Shown piece by piece: positions 1 to 7,557 of a stretch of 50,164 bases of DNA. The notes beneath the pieces are model-generated. The model was given only the letters and a program-made list of their open reading frames with translations. It was not told the DNA's origin and did no database searches. The position numbers and the translations under genes are program-made. The stretch spans positions 1-50,164 of the forward strand of contig CAVNZM010000031.1 of NCBI GenBank assembly GCA_963693365.1, written 5' to 3'. This DNA is from Amoebidium appalachense. Its lineage: Eukaryota; Ichthyosporea. Position 1 is the first letter of the stretch. Every line of letters starts with the position of its first letter.

Positions 1-775
1 GCGCATTGAAGTTCCCACCCACATGCTTTTTGTTTGTCACTGACACGTAGTAGTCGCGCCCGATGATATCACCCAGGACGTCAAAGAACACGTTTTTGCC
101 CACACCTTGGACTGAGCGAAAAACAAGTGCAACTCCAGGTTTGATGTCGGGGTACTGAAAGAGCTGTGCCAGCCAACGACGTGTGTAGAGGTAGGCTGCC
201 TCGTCGTAGTTGCACAACATGCGAAGATGGTCAAAAAACATGCTGGTTGCCGATTGGACAAGAGGTCGTGCAGGGTCGTGCACTATCTTGAGTCCACGGA
301 AAATGTTGAAAGGACGGCCTTGCCTCATGACGTTTCGTGCACGACGCTTCCCGGTCCGTGGATCTGGGTCTGCCGGGTCAAAAACGAAGCGCGAGTACTG
401 CAAAATGTGGTCGCTCTCCATGAACCAGGTGCCCTTGTAGACGCGTGTGATGGGTCGGTTGCGCTCGAAAAACTCCATTCTGAAGAGGTACTTAGAGAGG
501 CATTCTCGCGCGCTCTTCGGTGAGTGCAGCTCGATGACGTGCCGCTCAGTCCTGTGGTCGTAGTTCTTGAGAAGGTATTGTGATCCGCATTCGACAAAGG
601 CCACGTTGCTCTGCAAAAAGCGAATGCAGTTCTCATAAGTCCATGAAATGCTCTGACACGTGCGTGGCTTGAAGCTCAGCCCAAACTGCGGTTCTGGGCT
701 GCAGTCCTCGAATCGCTGAAACAAAGTCTCCTCGGACATGGGGGGGACCTCCAACAGGTGAAATATGGATGACAT
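1..775 (-). CDS. D5-family helicase paralog 1, truncated by window edge
   Basis: An open frame reads from an ATG at 775 to the window edge without a stop, about 258 residues. It aligns by eye with the other two D5 paralogs here (5276-6772 and 44283-46181). Shared landmarks are an F-DP-x-DPDP-x-TG block and a Walker A loop, SVQGVGKN, near residue 227, where the usual T is V. The protein should be the N-terminal half of a superfamily 3 helicase of the poxvirus D5 type, acting in viral DNA replication; no primase domain is visible before the helicase. A second in-frame ATG lies at 739. I prefer 775 because TAGATAATATTT (790-801) ends 15 bases before it, exactly as at the third paralog. The gene is divergent from the nuclease gene at 1051. 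The C-terminal half is outside the window, so activity cannot be judged. Confidence 0.85.
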   Translation of the reverse strand, partial: MSSIFHLLEVPPMSEETLFQRFEDCSPEPQFGLSFKPRTCQSISWTYENCIRFLQSNVAFVECGSQYLLKNYDHRTERHVIELHSPKSARECLSKYLFRMEFFERNRPITRVYKGTWFMESDHILQYSRFVFDPADPDPRTGKRRARNVMRQGRPFNIFRGLKIVHDPARPLVQSATSMFFDHLRMLCNYDEAAYLYTRRWLAQLFQYPDIKPGVALVFRSVQGVGKNVFFDVLGDIIGRDYYVSVTNKKHVGGNFNA

Positions 776-789
776 CGCTACTGGTGGCT

Positions 790-801
790 TAGATAATATT
801 T
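790..801 (-). promoter_or_regulatory. AATATTAT-type promoter element of D5 paralog 1
   Basis: On the minus strand the element reads AAATATTATCTA and ends 15 bases before the ATG at 775. The same 12-mer at the same distance precedes the ATG at 46323. Confidence 0.6.
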
Positions 802-849
802 TTTGCCGGCCAGGGGCAGACTGGGCCATTTTTGCATGCACGAGATTTT

Positions 850-990
850 ATATACCTTGCACCCCGGGGTCGCGCGGGGGCTTGGGGGGCACGCCAGGCA
901 TGCACGGCCGGTGAGGCACGGAAGGCACGGCGGGCTCGCAGGCCCCTCCCACCGGCACGAGGCACGCGAGCCCCCCACAGCCCCCCACAA
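850..990. repeat. GC-rich GGCACG/GCATGC intergenic block
   Basis: This low-complexity G+C-rich spacer has recurring GGCACG, GCATGC and CCCCCACAGC words between the divergent D5 and nuclease genes. Similar blocks occur at about 1852-1985, 2965-3105, 4660-4740, 7060-7180, 19440-19640, 41965-42030, 46395-46500, 46935-47075 and 48160-48350, nearly always between genes. No coding signal is seen in it. Confidence 0.6.
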
Positions 991-1050
991 CCCCTCACTG
1001 GAACGAACAATCGACTGGGGGGTGATTTTTATTTTCTTGTGTTGTAAGTG

Positions 1051-1842
1051 ATGGCTACCTACGATGAGTCATATGTCAGGGATAGACTGGCCAAGCTCGA
1101 AGGTGGAACCATTGAGGTACGCACGCCCGCAGGACGGATCGACCTGCTGACGGACACGGAAGTCATCGAAGTCAAGCGCGCTTCTAAATGGAAATCCGCC
1201 GTTGGGCAGGTGCTGTCGTATCAAGCCTACTGTCCTGACCATCGACCTCGGGTACATCTGTTCGATGTTGCGTCCCTAGATTGCTTGAAAGTGGCGATCG
1301 AAACGATGACGCTCCTGGGCATCAGAGCCACGATCGAACCAGACACCTTGCAGCTCATTTGGAGCCCACTTCCAGCGCTGGATGTGGAGGCCGAAAAGCC
1401 AGTGGCAGTCTGCGCATCAGCTAACAATGAGATGCAATTCCTAAGGGATCTGCCCCGCCCAGCACGCCCCAACAGCCAAACTGATTCTGAACAACAGCCG
1501 GATTCCTCGGAGTCAGAGTATAGACTTCTCTTCGAGTTCCTCAAGGACATGGCGAAGGGTAAAGAGGGTGTGTCAATACAGCAACTACACGATGGAGCCC
1601 GTATTACAGCCACGGCAATGCTACATCTGTACAAGGAGTGGCTTGCACTCAACGGCAAGACCAAGAGTATCCCGTACGCCAGTGTGAAGAGCATGGGTTC
1701 CATGCTCAGCAAGATTCTAGGAGCAAACAAGGGTGTGCGAAACAACCATCTGACTATTCCGCCTGGGATGCCCGCTCTGACCCCAACTTCTGGGACATCA
1801 TACGCGTTTATCTTTGACCACGAGAAGATCAAACAGGCTTAG
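1051..1842 (+). CDS. PD-(D/E)XK nuclease fused to D5-type C-terminal domain
   Basis: 263 residues from the ATG at 1051; the frame also opens at a GTG one codon earlier. Residues about 1-110 look like a restriction-endonuclease fold: Asp31 in GRIDLL, then Glu40-Val-Lys42 in the EVK motif, the classical D...ExK metal site. Two paralogs are in the window: 41586-41942 (EVR) and 46527-46940 (QVE). Residues about 125-263 match the extreme C-terminus of the D5 helicases: an FLxDL motif, a DGAR motif, an LYxEW helix and a GSxLxKILG helix. It is therefore a nuclease joined to the helicase tail domain. It sits divergently beside D5 paralog 1, suggesting a shared role at DNA. The nuclease assignment rests on motif pattern, and no substrate is known. 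Confidence 0.75.
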   Translation: MATYDESYVRDRLAKLEGGTIEVRTPAGRIDLLTDTEVIEVKRASKWKSAVGQVLSYQAYCPDHRPRVHLFDVASLDCLKVAIETMTLLGIRATIEPDTLQLIWSPLPALDVEAEKPVAVCASANNEMQFLRDLPRPARPNSQTDSEQQPDSSESEYRLLFEFLKDMAKGKEGVSIQQLHDGARITATAMLHLYKEWLALNGKTKSIPYASVKSMGSMLSKILGANKGVRNNHLTIPPGMPALTPTSGTSYAFIFDHEKIKQA

Positions 1843-1851
1843 GTGACCCCA

Positions 1852-1985
1852 TCGCTGCGCGGCAGGGCCCGGGTGGCCGGGAGGGGCACGGCAGGCACGG
1901 CGGTCTCGCCGGCGGCACGAGCCTCGCGTGCCACGCATGCCACCCCCCGCCACCCAGCCCCCAGGCCCCAGGCGGCGCGGATGGG
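1852..1985. repeat. GC-rich intergenic block
   Basis: G+C-rich spacer with repeated GGCACGGCAGGC and GCCACGCATGCCACC words between the nuclease gene and the 3' end of the patatin gene. It belongs to the same dispersed family as 850-990. Confidence 0.5.
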
Positions 1986-2024
1986 TGACCGAGGACGACC
2001 GATATGGACTCGACTCGGGTTGGG

Positions 2025-2030
2025 TTTATT
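2025..2030 (-). terminator. poly(A) signal overlapping patatin stop
   Basis: On the minus strand AATAAA contains the TAA stop codon of the patatin gene (2026-2028). Confidence 0.6.
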
Positions 2031-2902
2031 GACGTGCCGCGGCGGCCCAGGCAGCAAACGCCGCGCGGCCATCCGCAAGCGCCTGCGCGACCTTCCCGGG
2101 GTCGACGTCCATGGGCGACGCAAACAGCCTCCGCTCCGGAGCGACCACCACGAGGCGATCTCCGAGGCGGGTGCGGAGGTTGGCGAACTCGGTGGCCGCT
2201 AGCTCGGTGCTCGAGTCACGCTGCAGCGCATAGCAGAGCTCCATGCCCGTTTTTGGCACGGATTCTGCGGGACAGTGCGCCAGCGAGTCGCACAGCACCG
2301 TGACGTAGATGCCGTCGAACCCATCTGCGGCATCCTCGAGTGCTTTGGTGAGGGGCACCAGCTCAGAGACGCCGCCGTCCAGAAACACGGTGCCGCCGTA
2401 CTCGACGGGGGGGACCGCGAGTGGAAGGGCCGAAGACGCGCGCATGCCGACCTGGTACTCGGGCCCTGTGAACCACCGCTCCTTCTTGTTGAGGAAGTCC
2501 CAGGCGACGCAGTGGCAGCGCGTGTAGATGTCCGCGTCGATGCCCTCCAGAAGCGCCGCCGCACGCTCCTGCAGGGTGAAGCGGCTGTACGCCGCCCCGT
2601 ACAGCATTGACCCCACAACCGTCCTCCAGGTTTTCGGAAGCAGCGCCATTGCGCCACCCCACGGTTCCACAATGTGCTGGCACGCACTTCAGCTTCCCCA
2701 GCTCGCGCGCCAGGTCGTCCAGGCGGTCGGCAACCACGAACGGCGCCACCAGCGCGCCGACGGACGTGCCGTACACCCTGTCGACCCGGTACAGCCCCGA
2801 CGCGAGCATCCCCTGCATGAACCCGACTTGGAAGCAGCCCTTGACGCCGCCCCCGGGCAGCAGGACCCGCACACGTGTCCTGGCTTGGGAGGGTGTGTCC
2901 AT
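2026..2902 (-). CDS. Patatin-like phospholipase, interrupted by a +1 frame change
   Basis: The first part starts at ATG 2902 and carries the glycine-rich oxyanion loop GGGVKG (residues 17-22) and the nucleophile elbow GTSVG with Ser47. The frame then changes at about 2670-2700, and the rest (to TAA 2026) carries the catalytic Asp in FLDGG near 2375. Both halves of the Ser-Asp dyad are thus present, in two frames offset by +1. Patatins hydrolyse acyl chains from phospholipids; viruses could use this on host membranes, but that is inference. The downstream frame has a TGA just before the junction, so the halves do not overlap for long. The break could be a sequencing error, real inactivation or recoding. 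Upstream of the start is an isolated AT-rich patch (2936-2960) in a GC-rich background. Confidence 0.75.
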
Positions 2903-3335
2903 GTTGATGTAGGCCGAGAGAAAAAACAGACATGTGCAACATGTTTCAATATTTGAAATTCCCACGACCCGGGCATGCACGGCCGGCCGGGAGGGGCGGG
3001 GCGGGGCGGGGCACACAGGCCCGGCCCGGGAGGCAGGCGTGGCGCGTGCGCTGGGGAGAAACGCGGGCCACCCCCAGCCACCCCAGCCCCCCACCGGGAA
3101 CCAGTCAACACGGGGTTGGTTTGGGGTGTGTTGATTGGCCATTATGACAGCAGCGCCCGATTTTACCCTGCTCCCTCCACAGCCAATGAACGTCGAGTGC
3201 CATCGATCAGTTGTGTCCGATTGGAGAACATGTACCGCGGGCCGAATTGGGAATTTTGAATGGCGTCGCGTGAGAGCCCGGGACCGCCACAGCCAATGGT
3301 CGACGGCGGGGCCTCCCAACGGCTCGGCACAAGGG

Positions 3336-3343
3336 TACATAAG
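3336..3343 (+). promoter_or_regulatory. TATA-like box, TACATAAG, for the 3411 gene
   Basis: The box lies 75 bases before the chosen ATG. An AGCCAATGG CCAAT box lies about 45 bases upstream, with further CCAAT motifs in 3180-3240. Confidence 0.4.
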
Positions 3344-3410
3344 CACAGACGGTGTTGTCAAAAGCACACTCTTACTGCAGCGTGACAAGTGGGCTTTTGG
3401 AATTGCCAAC

Positions 3411-4436
3411 ATGACGCACATTGAGCGTATTCACATTCTCGGTGAGGACCGCGAGACCCGGTTCGCCTACCAACCGGAGCTGTTCTACACGCTGCACCTG
3501 CACCCCGAGGCGCCTGGCTCGATCCGCATGGGCACCGCCGCGATCTTCAGCACGAAGACAGGGGAGGAGAGGGTGTGGCCGGTCGACGTAATCCTCTCCG
3601 GGCCGGTACCGCGGCAGTTTGTCGACGAGGAGGGGCGGTGGACCCAGCGGGACAGTTCCACAGCCTGCGACGACCCCCGCTTCGTCGGGCGTGGCAGCGC
3701 GGTGTGGCGTGCACTGTACGACGAGCTCCAGGCGCCGGCGCTGCGCAGCCTCATCCCCGACGACACGGGCCTCGGGTTTCTCCTCCGCAAGTGCCCCCAC
3801 CCCGACTTGAACGATGTGGACAACGACGAGGTGATCACCGTCGAGGAGACGGAGCACGTCTGGGGTGTGAGGCTTGGGCAGGCGATGGCGGCTCCGACCG
3901 TGGTTCGGCCGCTCCACCAGGTCGTCGAGAGCGCGACGGTCCGCGCGGCACCGGTGCCGGACGAGCAGTGTTCCGTGTACGCATTGAACACGTTGGCCAG
4001 CGACGAGGTGGCCAGGACGGTAGAAATGTTTGAGGTCTGGCCGGTGCTTCATTGTGGGCAGCCCGCGCTGCGCCTGGGTCTCTACTACCTGCTGGCCGAG
4101 GGGGCGCTGGCCGAGCGCTTTGTGCCCCTGGACGTCATCGTCCAAGGCGACTGGGTCGAGGCCAAGATCGACGAGCACGGGAAGTGGAGGGCCGGAGCGG
4201 TGGTTGGGCGAAGGGCGGTGGGCAGCGAGGATGCGTTCCACCTCCAGATTGACATTGCGCTCGACCAGCACATGGAGTTGGGGGTGATGTCGCGGCAGAT
4301 GCTGGGAATGGATGCTACCAGGGAGGAGGTGCTTGAAGTTGCACCACGCAGAATGTACGAGGAGGATTGTGACGTGCGCACCGTGGAGTCCAAATTCCCG
4401 TTCGAGGCCCACGCGTTTAAGCATCTATTTTCGTGA
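3411..4436 (+). CDS. Unknown protein with two internal repeats
   Basis: The reading frame is open from 3135, but the TATA-like and CCAAT boxes at 3290-3343 lie inside it, so the ATG at 3411 is the likely start, giving 341 residues. No known family is recognised. The protein appears to be an internal duplication. A block near the N-terminus (PVDVILSGPVPRQFVDEEG followed by RW) resembles one in the second half (PLDVIVQGDWVEAKIDEHG followed by KW), each preceded by a His/Pro-containing beta-like stretch. It is soluble-looking, acidic, and without signal peptide or membrane helix. Codon use is G+C-rich like its neighbours. It could be a virus-specific structural or regulatory protein; nothing here decides. 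Confidence 0.7.
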   Translation: MTHIERIHILGEDRETRFAYQPELFYTLHLHPEAPGSIRMGTAAIFSTKTGEERVWPVDVILSGPVPRQFVDEEGRWTQRDSSTACDDPRFVGRGSAVWRALYDELQAPALRSLIPDDTGLGFLLRKCPHPDLNDVDNDEVITVEETEHVWGVRLGQAMAAPTVVRPLHQVVESATVRAAPVPDEQCSVYALNTLASDEVARTVEMFEVWPVLHCGQPALRLGLYYLLAEGALAERFVPLDVIVQGDWVEAKIDEHGKWRAGAVVGRRAVGSEDAFHLQIDIALDQHMELGVMSRQMLGMDATREEVLEVAPRRMYEEDCDVRTVESKFPFEAHAFKHLFS

Positions 4437-4465
4437 CAGACGGGTGAACCTGGCGAACTTGGTGA

Positions 4466-4603
4466 TTGCGCATATGTGAGCCTAAACCCTAAGGGTTGTG
4501 TGGGGGGTGGGGGGTGGGTGTGTATTTGTGTTGGTTGCGCATATGTGAGCCTAAACCCTAACGGTTGTGTGGGGGGTGGGGGGTGGGTGTGTATTTGTGT
4601 TGG
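4466..4603 (+). repeat. 69-bp direct repeat, two copies
   Basis: Two adjacent copies starting TTGCGCATATGTGAGCC differ at one visible base. Each contains CCTAAACCCTAA, like a short plant-type telomere motif, followed by G-rich sequence. The spacer 4437-4786 holds nothing else except an AAATAAAC near 4640 (possible poly(A) signal of the 3411 gene) and a GC-rich block at 4660-4740. Confidence 0.7.
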
Positions 4604-4786
4604 TCATTTGCCCCCAGGATGGGTCAAAACGCGCAGCGCGCAAATAAACCACAAAAACACACGAGCGCGCCCCCCCGAGAGGCGCGCGAGGCGCGCGAGG
4701 CGCGCATGCCTCGCATGCCCCGCATGCCCCGCGCGCGAATATCAACAAAACAAAAGAACGTCAATTTTTTTTGGTGTTTCATAGCG

Positions 4787-5257
4787 ATGGACATCACACA
4801 ATCTGGGCCAGCGCAACTCCTTGTCACCGTACAGGAGTACACATGCCCGGAATGTCTCAAATCATTTTCATCCAAACATAGCCTGTCACGGCACCGCAAC
4901 ACACACACGCGCTCCCAGGTTTTCCCTTGTTCCCACCGTGATTGCTTTGCCACGTTCTCTCGCAAAGACCATCTGCTTCGGCACGCTCTGGCCCACACTG
5001 GTCGTCGCCCGTATGCGTGCCAAACCTGCTCTGCCACCTTCACTTATCCTTCGGCACTCTGGAACCACACACGGATCATCCACAACGGTTACAGACCACA
5101 AAGAAAGCGCGCACCTGGCCGCTTCCAGTGTCCAAGTGAGGGGTGTCATGCCGGCTTTGCATGGTCCTCTGCTCTGAACAGGCACATCCAGACTGAGCAT
5201 CCCGAAATCCTTGCCGGGCCACAGGTATATAAGCCCAAGGGATCCGACAAAATATAA
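4787..5257 (+). CDS. Four-finger C2H2 zinc-finger protein
   Basis: 156 residues from the ATG at 4787; the frame opens earlier, but through a GC-rich repeat. Four C2H2 fingers lie at about residues 20-40, 48-70, 78-99 and 115-138. Fingers 2 and 3 are joined by a TGRRPY linker resembling the canonical TGEKP, which favours sequence-specific DNA binding in the nucleus. A basic patch RPQRKRAPGR follows finger 3. The last codons contain the TATA box of the next gene (D5 paralog 2, 18 bases downstream), so the two genes are tightly packed. A five-finger relative lies at 43328-43837. It is probably a transcription regulator; the target is unknown. Confidence 0.85.
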   Translation: MDITQSGPAQLLVTVQEYTCPECLKSFSSKHSLSRHRNTHTRSQVFPCSHRDCFATFSRKDHLLRHALAHTGRRPYACQTCSATFTYPSALWNHTRIIHNGYRPQRKRAPGRFQCPSEGCHAGFAWSSALNRHIQTEHPEILAGPQVYKPKGSDKI

Positions 5258-5263
5258 TCTCAG
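5226..5263 (+). promoter_or_regulatory. TATA box plus initiator of D5 paralog 2
   Basis: TATATAAG at 5226-5233 is followed by TCAG at 5260-5263, about 34-36 bases downstream, and the ATG is at 5276. The TATA box lies inside the coding end of the zinc-finger gene. Confidence 0.6.
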
Positions 5264-5275
5264 CCTTCTTACATC

Positions 5276-6772
5276 ATGGAGGCCATCCGTTCGGATTTGG
5301 AGCTGGGGTGCGATGTTCATCGGGAACGGCTCCGTGTTGCGTTTGAGGAATTTGAACGACTCACCGGCACCTGCAACAACTGGATTCCTCCAAGCTACAT
5401 AGGCAATTACATCTGGAACATGGACCAGGTGTACACTTTCTGTCGGACATTGCTCGCTTACTCAAACAAAGACCAGGTGTATATCGTGAAGCATTTTGAA
5501 GACGGTCGGTTCGTCCATCAGATCAGGTCAAAGGAGAAGGCGATTGACATGATGTCCAAATACGAATTCAAATACTTCAACGAAAAGGGGGAGCTTGACT
5601 ACTACAAGGGGTCCACATACGTCAACGATGTGCATGGAATCCTGGTGTACTACAAAGGCGTTGTCTTTGACCCGAGCGACCCAGACCCTAAAACGGGTGA
5701 GCGTAACCCTACCTACACCGACGTCTACAATCGCGCATTCAACAGTTTTCCGGGATTCAAGTTCATCTACGACCCCGCCTTTGTAGTCGACGAGGCCCTC
5801 ATCGCCCCCTTCAAGAATCACGCAAAGGAGGTTATATGTGCGGGAGACGACGGCCTATATCGCTATGTCATCGAATGGTTGGGGCACATGTTTCAGTTTC
5901 CAGCGCGCAAACCGGAATCGGCCTGGCTCATGCGCAGCATCGAGGGCACAGGCAAGAACGTGTTCGTGAAGATCATCCAAAACGTATTGGGCGACGATCT
6001 GGTCGGTGTGGTGGAGACGGAGGATCGCCTGGCCACCCGGTTCAACATAGGCATAACGTTCAAGATGTTGGTTGTGTGCAACGAGGTCACCTACGGAAAG
6101 AGCCACCGGACCCCCAACCATCTGAAGACTCTCATTACTGACGACACGATGACGTACGAGTCTAAGGGCATCGACGCGGTCAAGGTCAAGTCATGTGAAC
6201 GGTGGATCTTGATGTCCAACGAGCAGCATCCCATTCCCGTGAGCCGCACTGACCGCCGCTACGCCTGCATGGAGGTGTCTGACAAGCGCGTCGGTGACGA
6301 GAGAAACCTGGTGCAGCAATACAGCAACGGTGCACCCGCCCTGAAGCATCTGTACCACTGGCTGATGAGAGTTCCCGTATCGGACCCTAACCGGGTGCTA
6401 CCACCGATGACTGGCTTGAAGCGACAGTTGCAGGACCTGAGTGGACCGATGGAGCTGCAGTTCTTGCGCGACTTGATGAATCGTGAAAATGGGTTCGAGG
6501 ATATGGAAAATTTGAGTGATGGTGCTCGAGTTCCACCGTCGGCGTTGTTCGGTCTGTACCAGCAATGGTGGGACCGAAACACACCCGACAAGTCCAAAAG
6601 ACCTACCCTGCGGGACTTCGGGATGACCGTCACTGCCATTTTGGGAAAGATTAGAAGTACTCGCATCACCACGATCGCATACGGCGCTCAGGGATGTGAT
6701 GCCGCTTCCGGTGTCACTCGATGCTACGCCCTCGACCGTAAACTCATCGGGCTTCCGGATGCGAGTAGCTAA
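5276..6772 (+). CDS. D5-family superfamily 3 helicase, paralog 2
   Basis: 498 residues, shorter than poxvirus D5 proteins because no N-terminal primase domain is present. Walker A is SIEGTGKN near residues 221-228. The Walker B-equivalent strand, about residue 265, reads VVCNE, with Asn where paralog 3 has Asp (VVDE). A sensor Asn (LMSNEQ) lies near 313 and an arginine-finger-like TDRRY near 323. The C-terminal 100 residues (FLRDL, DGAR, LYQQW motifs) match the tail of the nuclease at 1051-1842. It should be a hexameric ATP-driven helicase in viral replication. The D-to-N change in Walker B could weaken ATP hydrolysis. The gene has its own TATA/initiator and no AATATTAT element, so its timing may differ from the other two paralogs. 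Confidence 0.85.
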   Translation: MEAIRSDLELGCDVHRERLRVAFEEFERLTGTCNNWIPPSYIGNYIWNMDQVYTFCRTLLAYSNKDQVYIVKHFEDGRFVHQIRSKEKAIDMMSKYEFKYFNEKGELDYYKGSTYVNDVHGILVYYKGVVFDPSDPDPKTGERNPTYTDVYNRAFNSFPGFKFIYDPAFVVDEALIAPFKNHAKEVICAGDDGLYRYVIEWLGHMFQFPARKPESAWLMRSIEGTGKNVFVKIIQNVLGDDLVGVVETEDRLATRFNIGITFKMLVVCNEVTYGKSHRTPNHLKTLITDDTMTYESKGIDAVKVKSCERWILMSNEQHPIPVSRTDRRYACMEVSDKRVGDERNLVQQYSNGAPALKHLYHWLMRVPVSDPNRVLPPMTGLKRQLQDLSGPMELQFLRDLMNRENGFEDMENLSDGARVPPSALFGLYQQWWDRNTPDKSKRPTLRDFGMTVTAILGKIRSTRITTIAYGAQGCDAASGVTRCYALDRKLIGLPDASS

Positions 6773-7192
6773 AAGTGTAACCAGTGAACGTTGAGTAACG
6801 TTACGTAGCTACTTGTAACAGCCAATCAAAACGCGTCCTTTGCGTCATTTTTTTGATTTGTAACACCTGTGGCTAATATTCCTTAAGTGTAGCTAGAGTA
6901 GCTATCAAATCAAATCGGTGGGGGGAAGGGGAGTGGTTGCATCTGATTGGCGGATGGGGGGGGCGTTGCTATGGAAACCGTTTTTTTGGGGTGATTGGAA
7001 AATAGTGGTTACGACAAGCTACGAAGCTACGCTCGGGGTGTAGGGGGCGGTGAGTGCGCCCGAGTGGCGCGCGAGGCCCCGAGAGGCGCGCGAGGCGCGC
7101 GAGGCCTGGGAGGCCCGCCCGCCCGGCGAGCCACGCGTGCCACGCATGCCACGCATGCCCCCAGGCCCCGCCCTGGGTCGGGAATTTGGCGA
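6773..7192. other. Intergenic region with adjacent palindromes and GC-rich block
   Basis: No gene is seen. GTAACGTTAC (6795-6804) directly abuts GTAGCTAC (6805-6812), both perfect palindromes, and AGCTAC/GTAGCT words recur to about 7030. A CCAAT box (GCCAATCAAAAC) lies near 6820. A GC-rich GGCGCGCGAGG/GCCACGCATGCC block spans about 7060-7180. Confidence 0.5.
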
Positions 7193-7268
7193 GCAATTGG
7201 TCAATGTGACCATTTGCCGTTTTGCTTGCAACTTGGTTGTGAATGCAATCGATCGGTCAATGTGACCG
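7193..7268 (+). promoter_or_regulatory. Two GGTCA-N3-TGACC palindromes
   Basis: One copy has its core at 7199-7211 inside an 11-base-arm inverted repeat with one mismatch. The second has its core at 7255-7267. Both have ATG as spacer and their centres are 56 bases apart. A third, perfect 10-base-arm copy lies inside the downstream gene at 8359-8381. The pattern is an operator-like pair upstream of the MSV199/T5orf172 gene. Confidence 0.5.
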
Positions 7269-7283
7269 GTTGCCATTTTGGTT

Positions 7284-7341
7284 GTGTGTGTGTGTGTGGG
7301 TGTGGGTGTGTATGGGTGGGCTGTGTGTGTGTGTGTGTGTG

Positions 7342-7406
<65 letters not shown>
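7284..7406 (+). repeat. (GT)n microsatellite
   Basis: Near-pure GT dinucleotide tract with a few interruptions in its first 60 bases. The His/Thr frames across it are not genes. Confidence 0.95.
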
Positions 7407-7409
<3 letters not shown>

Positions 7410-7510
7410 ACTAGAACATGTTAGCCAAACGCCTCGCGATTTGAGGCTTTTGAAATGCTTGTCCGTGACCACCCGCTCCAGTGGTGTGCTGCACCCTCCC
7501 GCTGGTCGGG

Positions 7511-7547
7511 TACAAAAGGCGCCGCGCACAAAATAAAATCGCAGTCT
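7511..7547 (+). promoter_or_regulatory. TATA-like box and CAGTCT initiator of the 7558 gene
   Basis: TACAAAAG at 7511-7518 and GCAGTCT at 7541-7547, 32 bases apart. The layout matches the paralog promoters at 48463 and 48932. Confidence 0.6.
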
Positions 7548-7557
7548 AACACTGAAG

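Noticed and set aside
4466-4603. Telomere sequence (CCTAAACCCTAA)
   Set aside because: Only one and a half telomere-type units occur in each of two 69-bp copies, in the middle of the sequence; a chromosome end is not supported.
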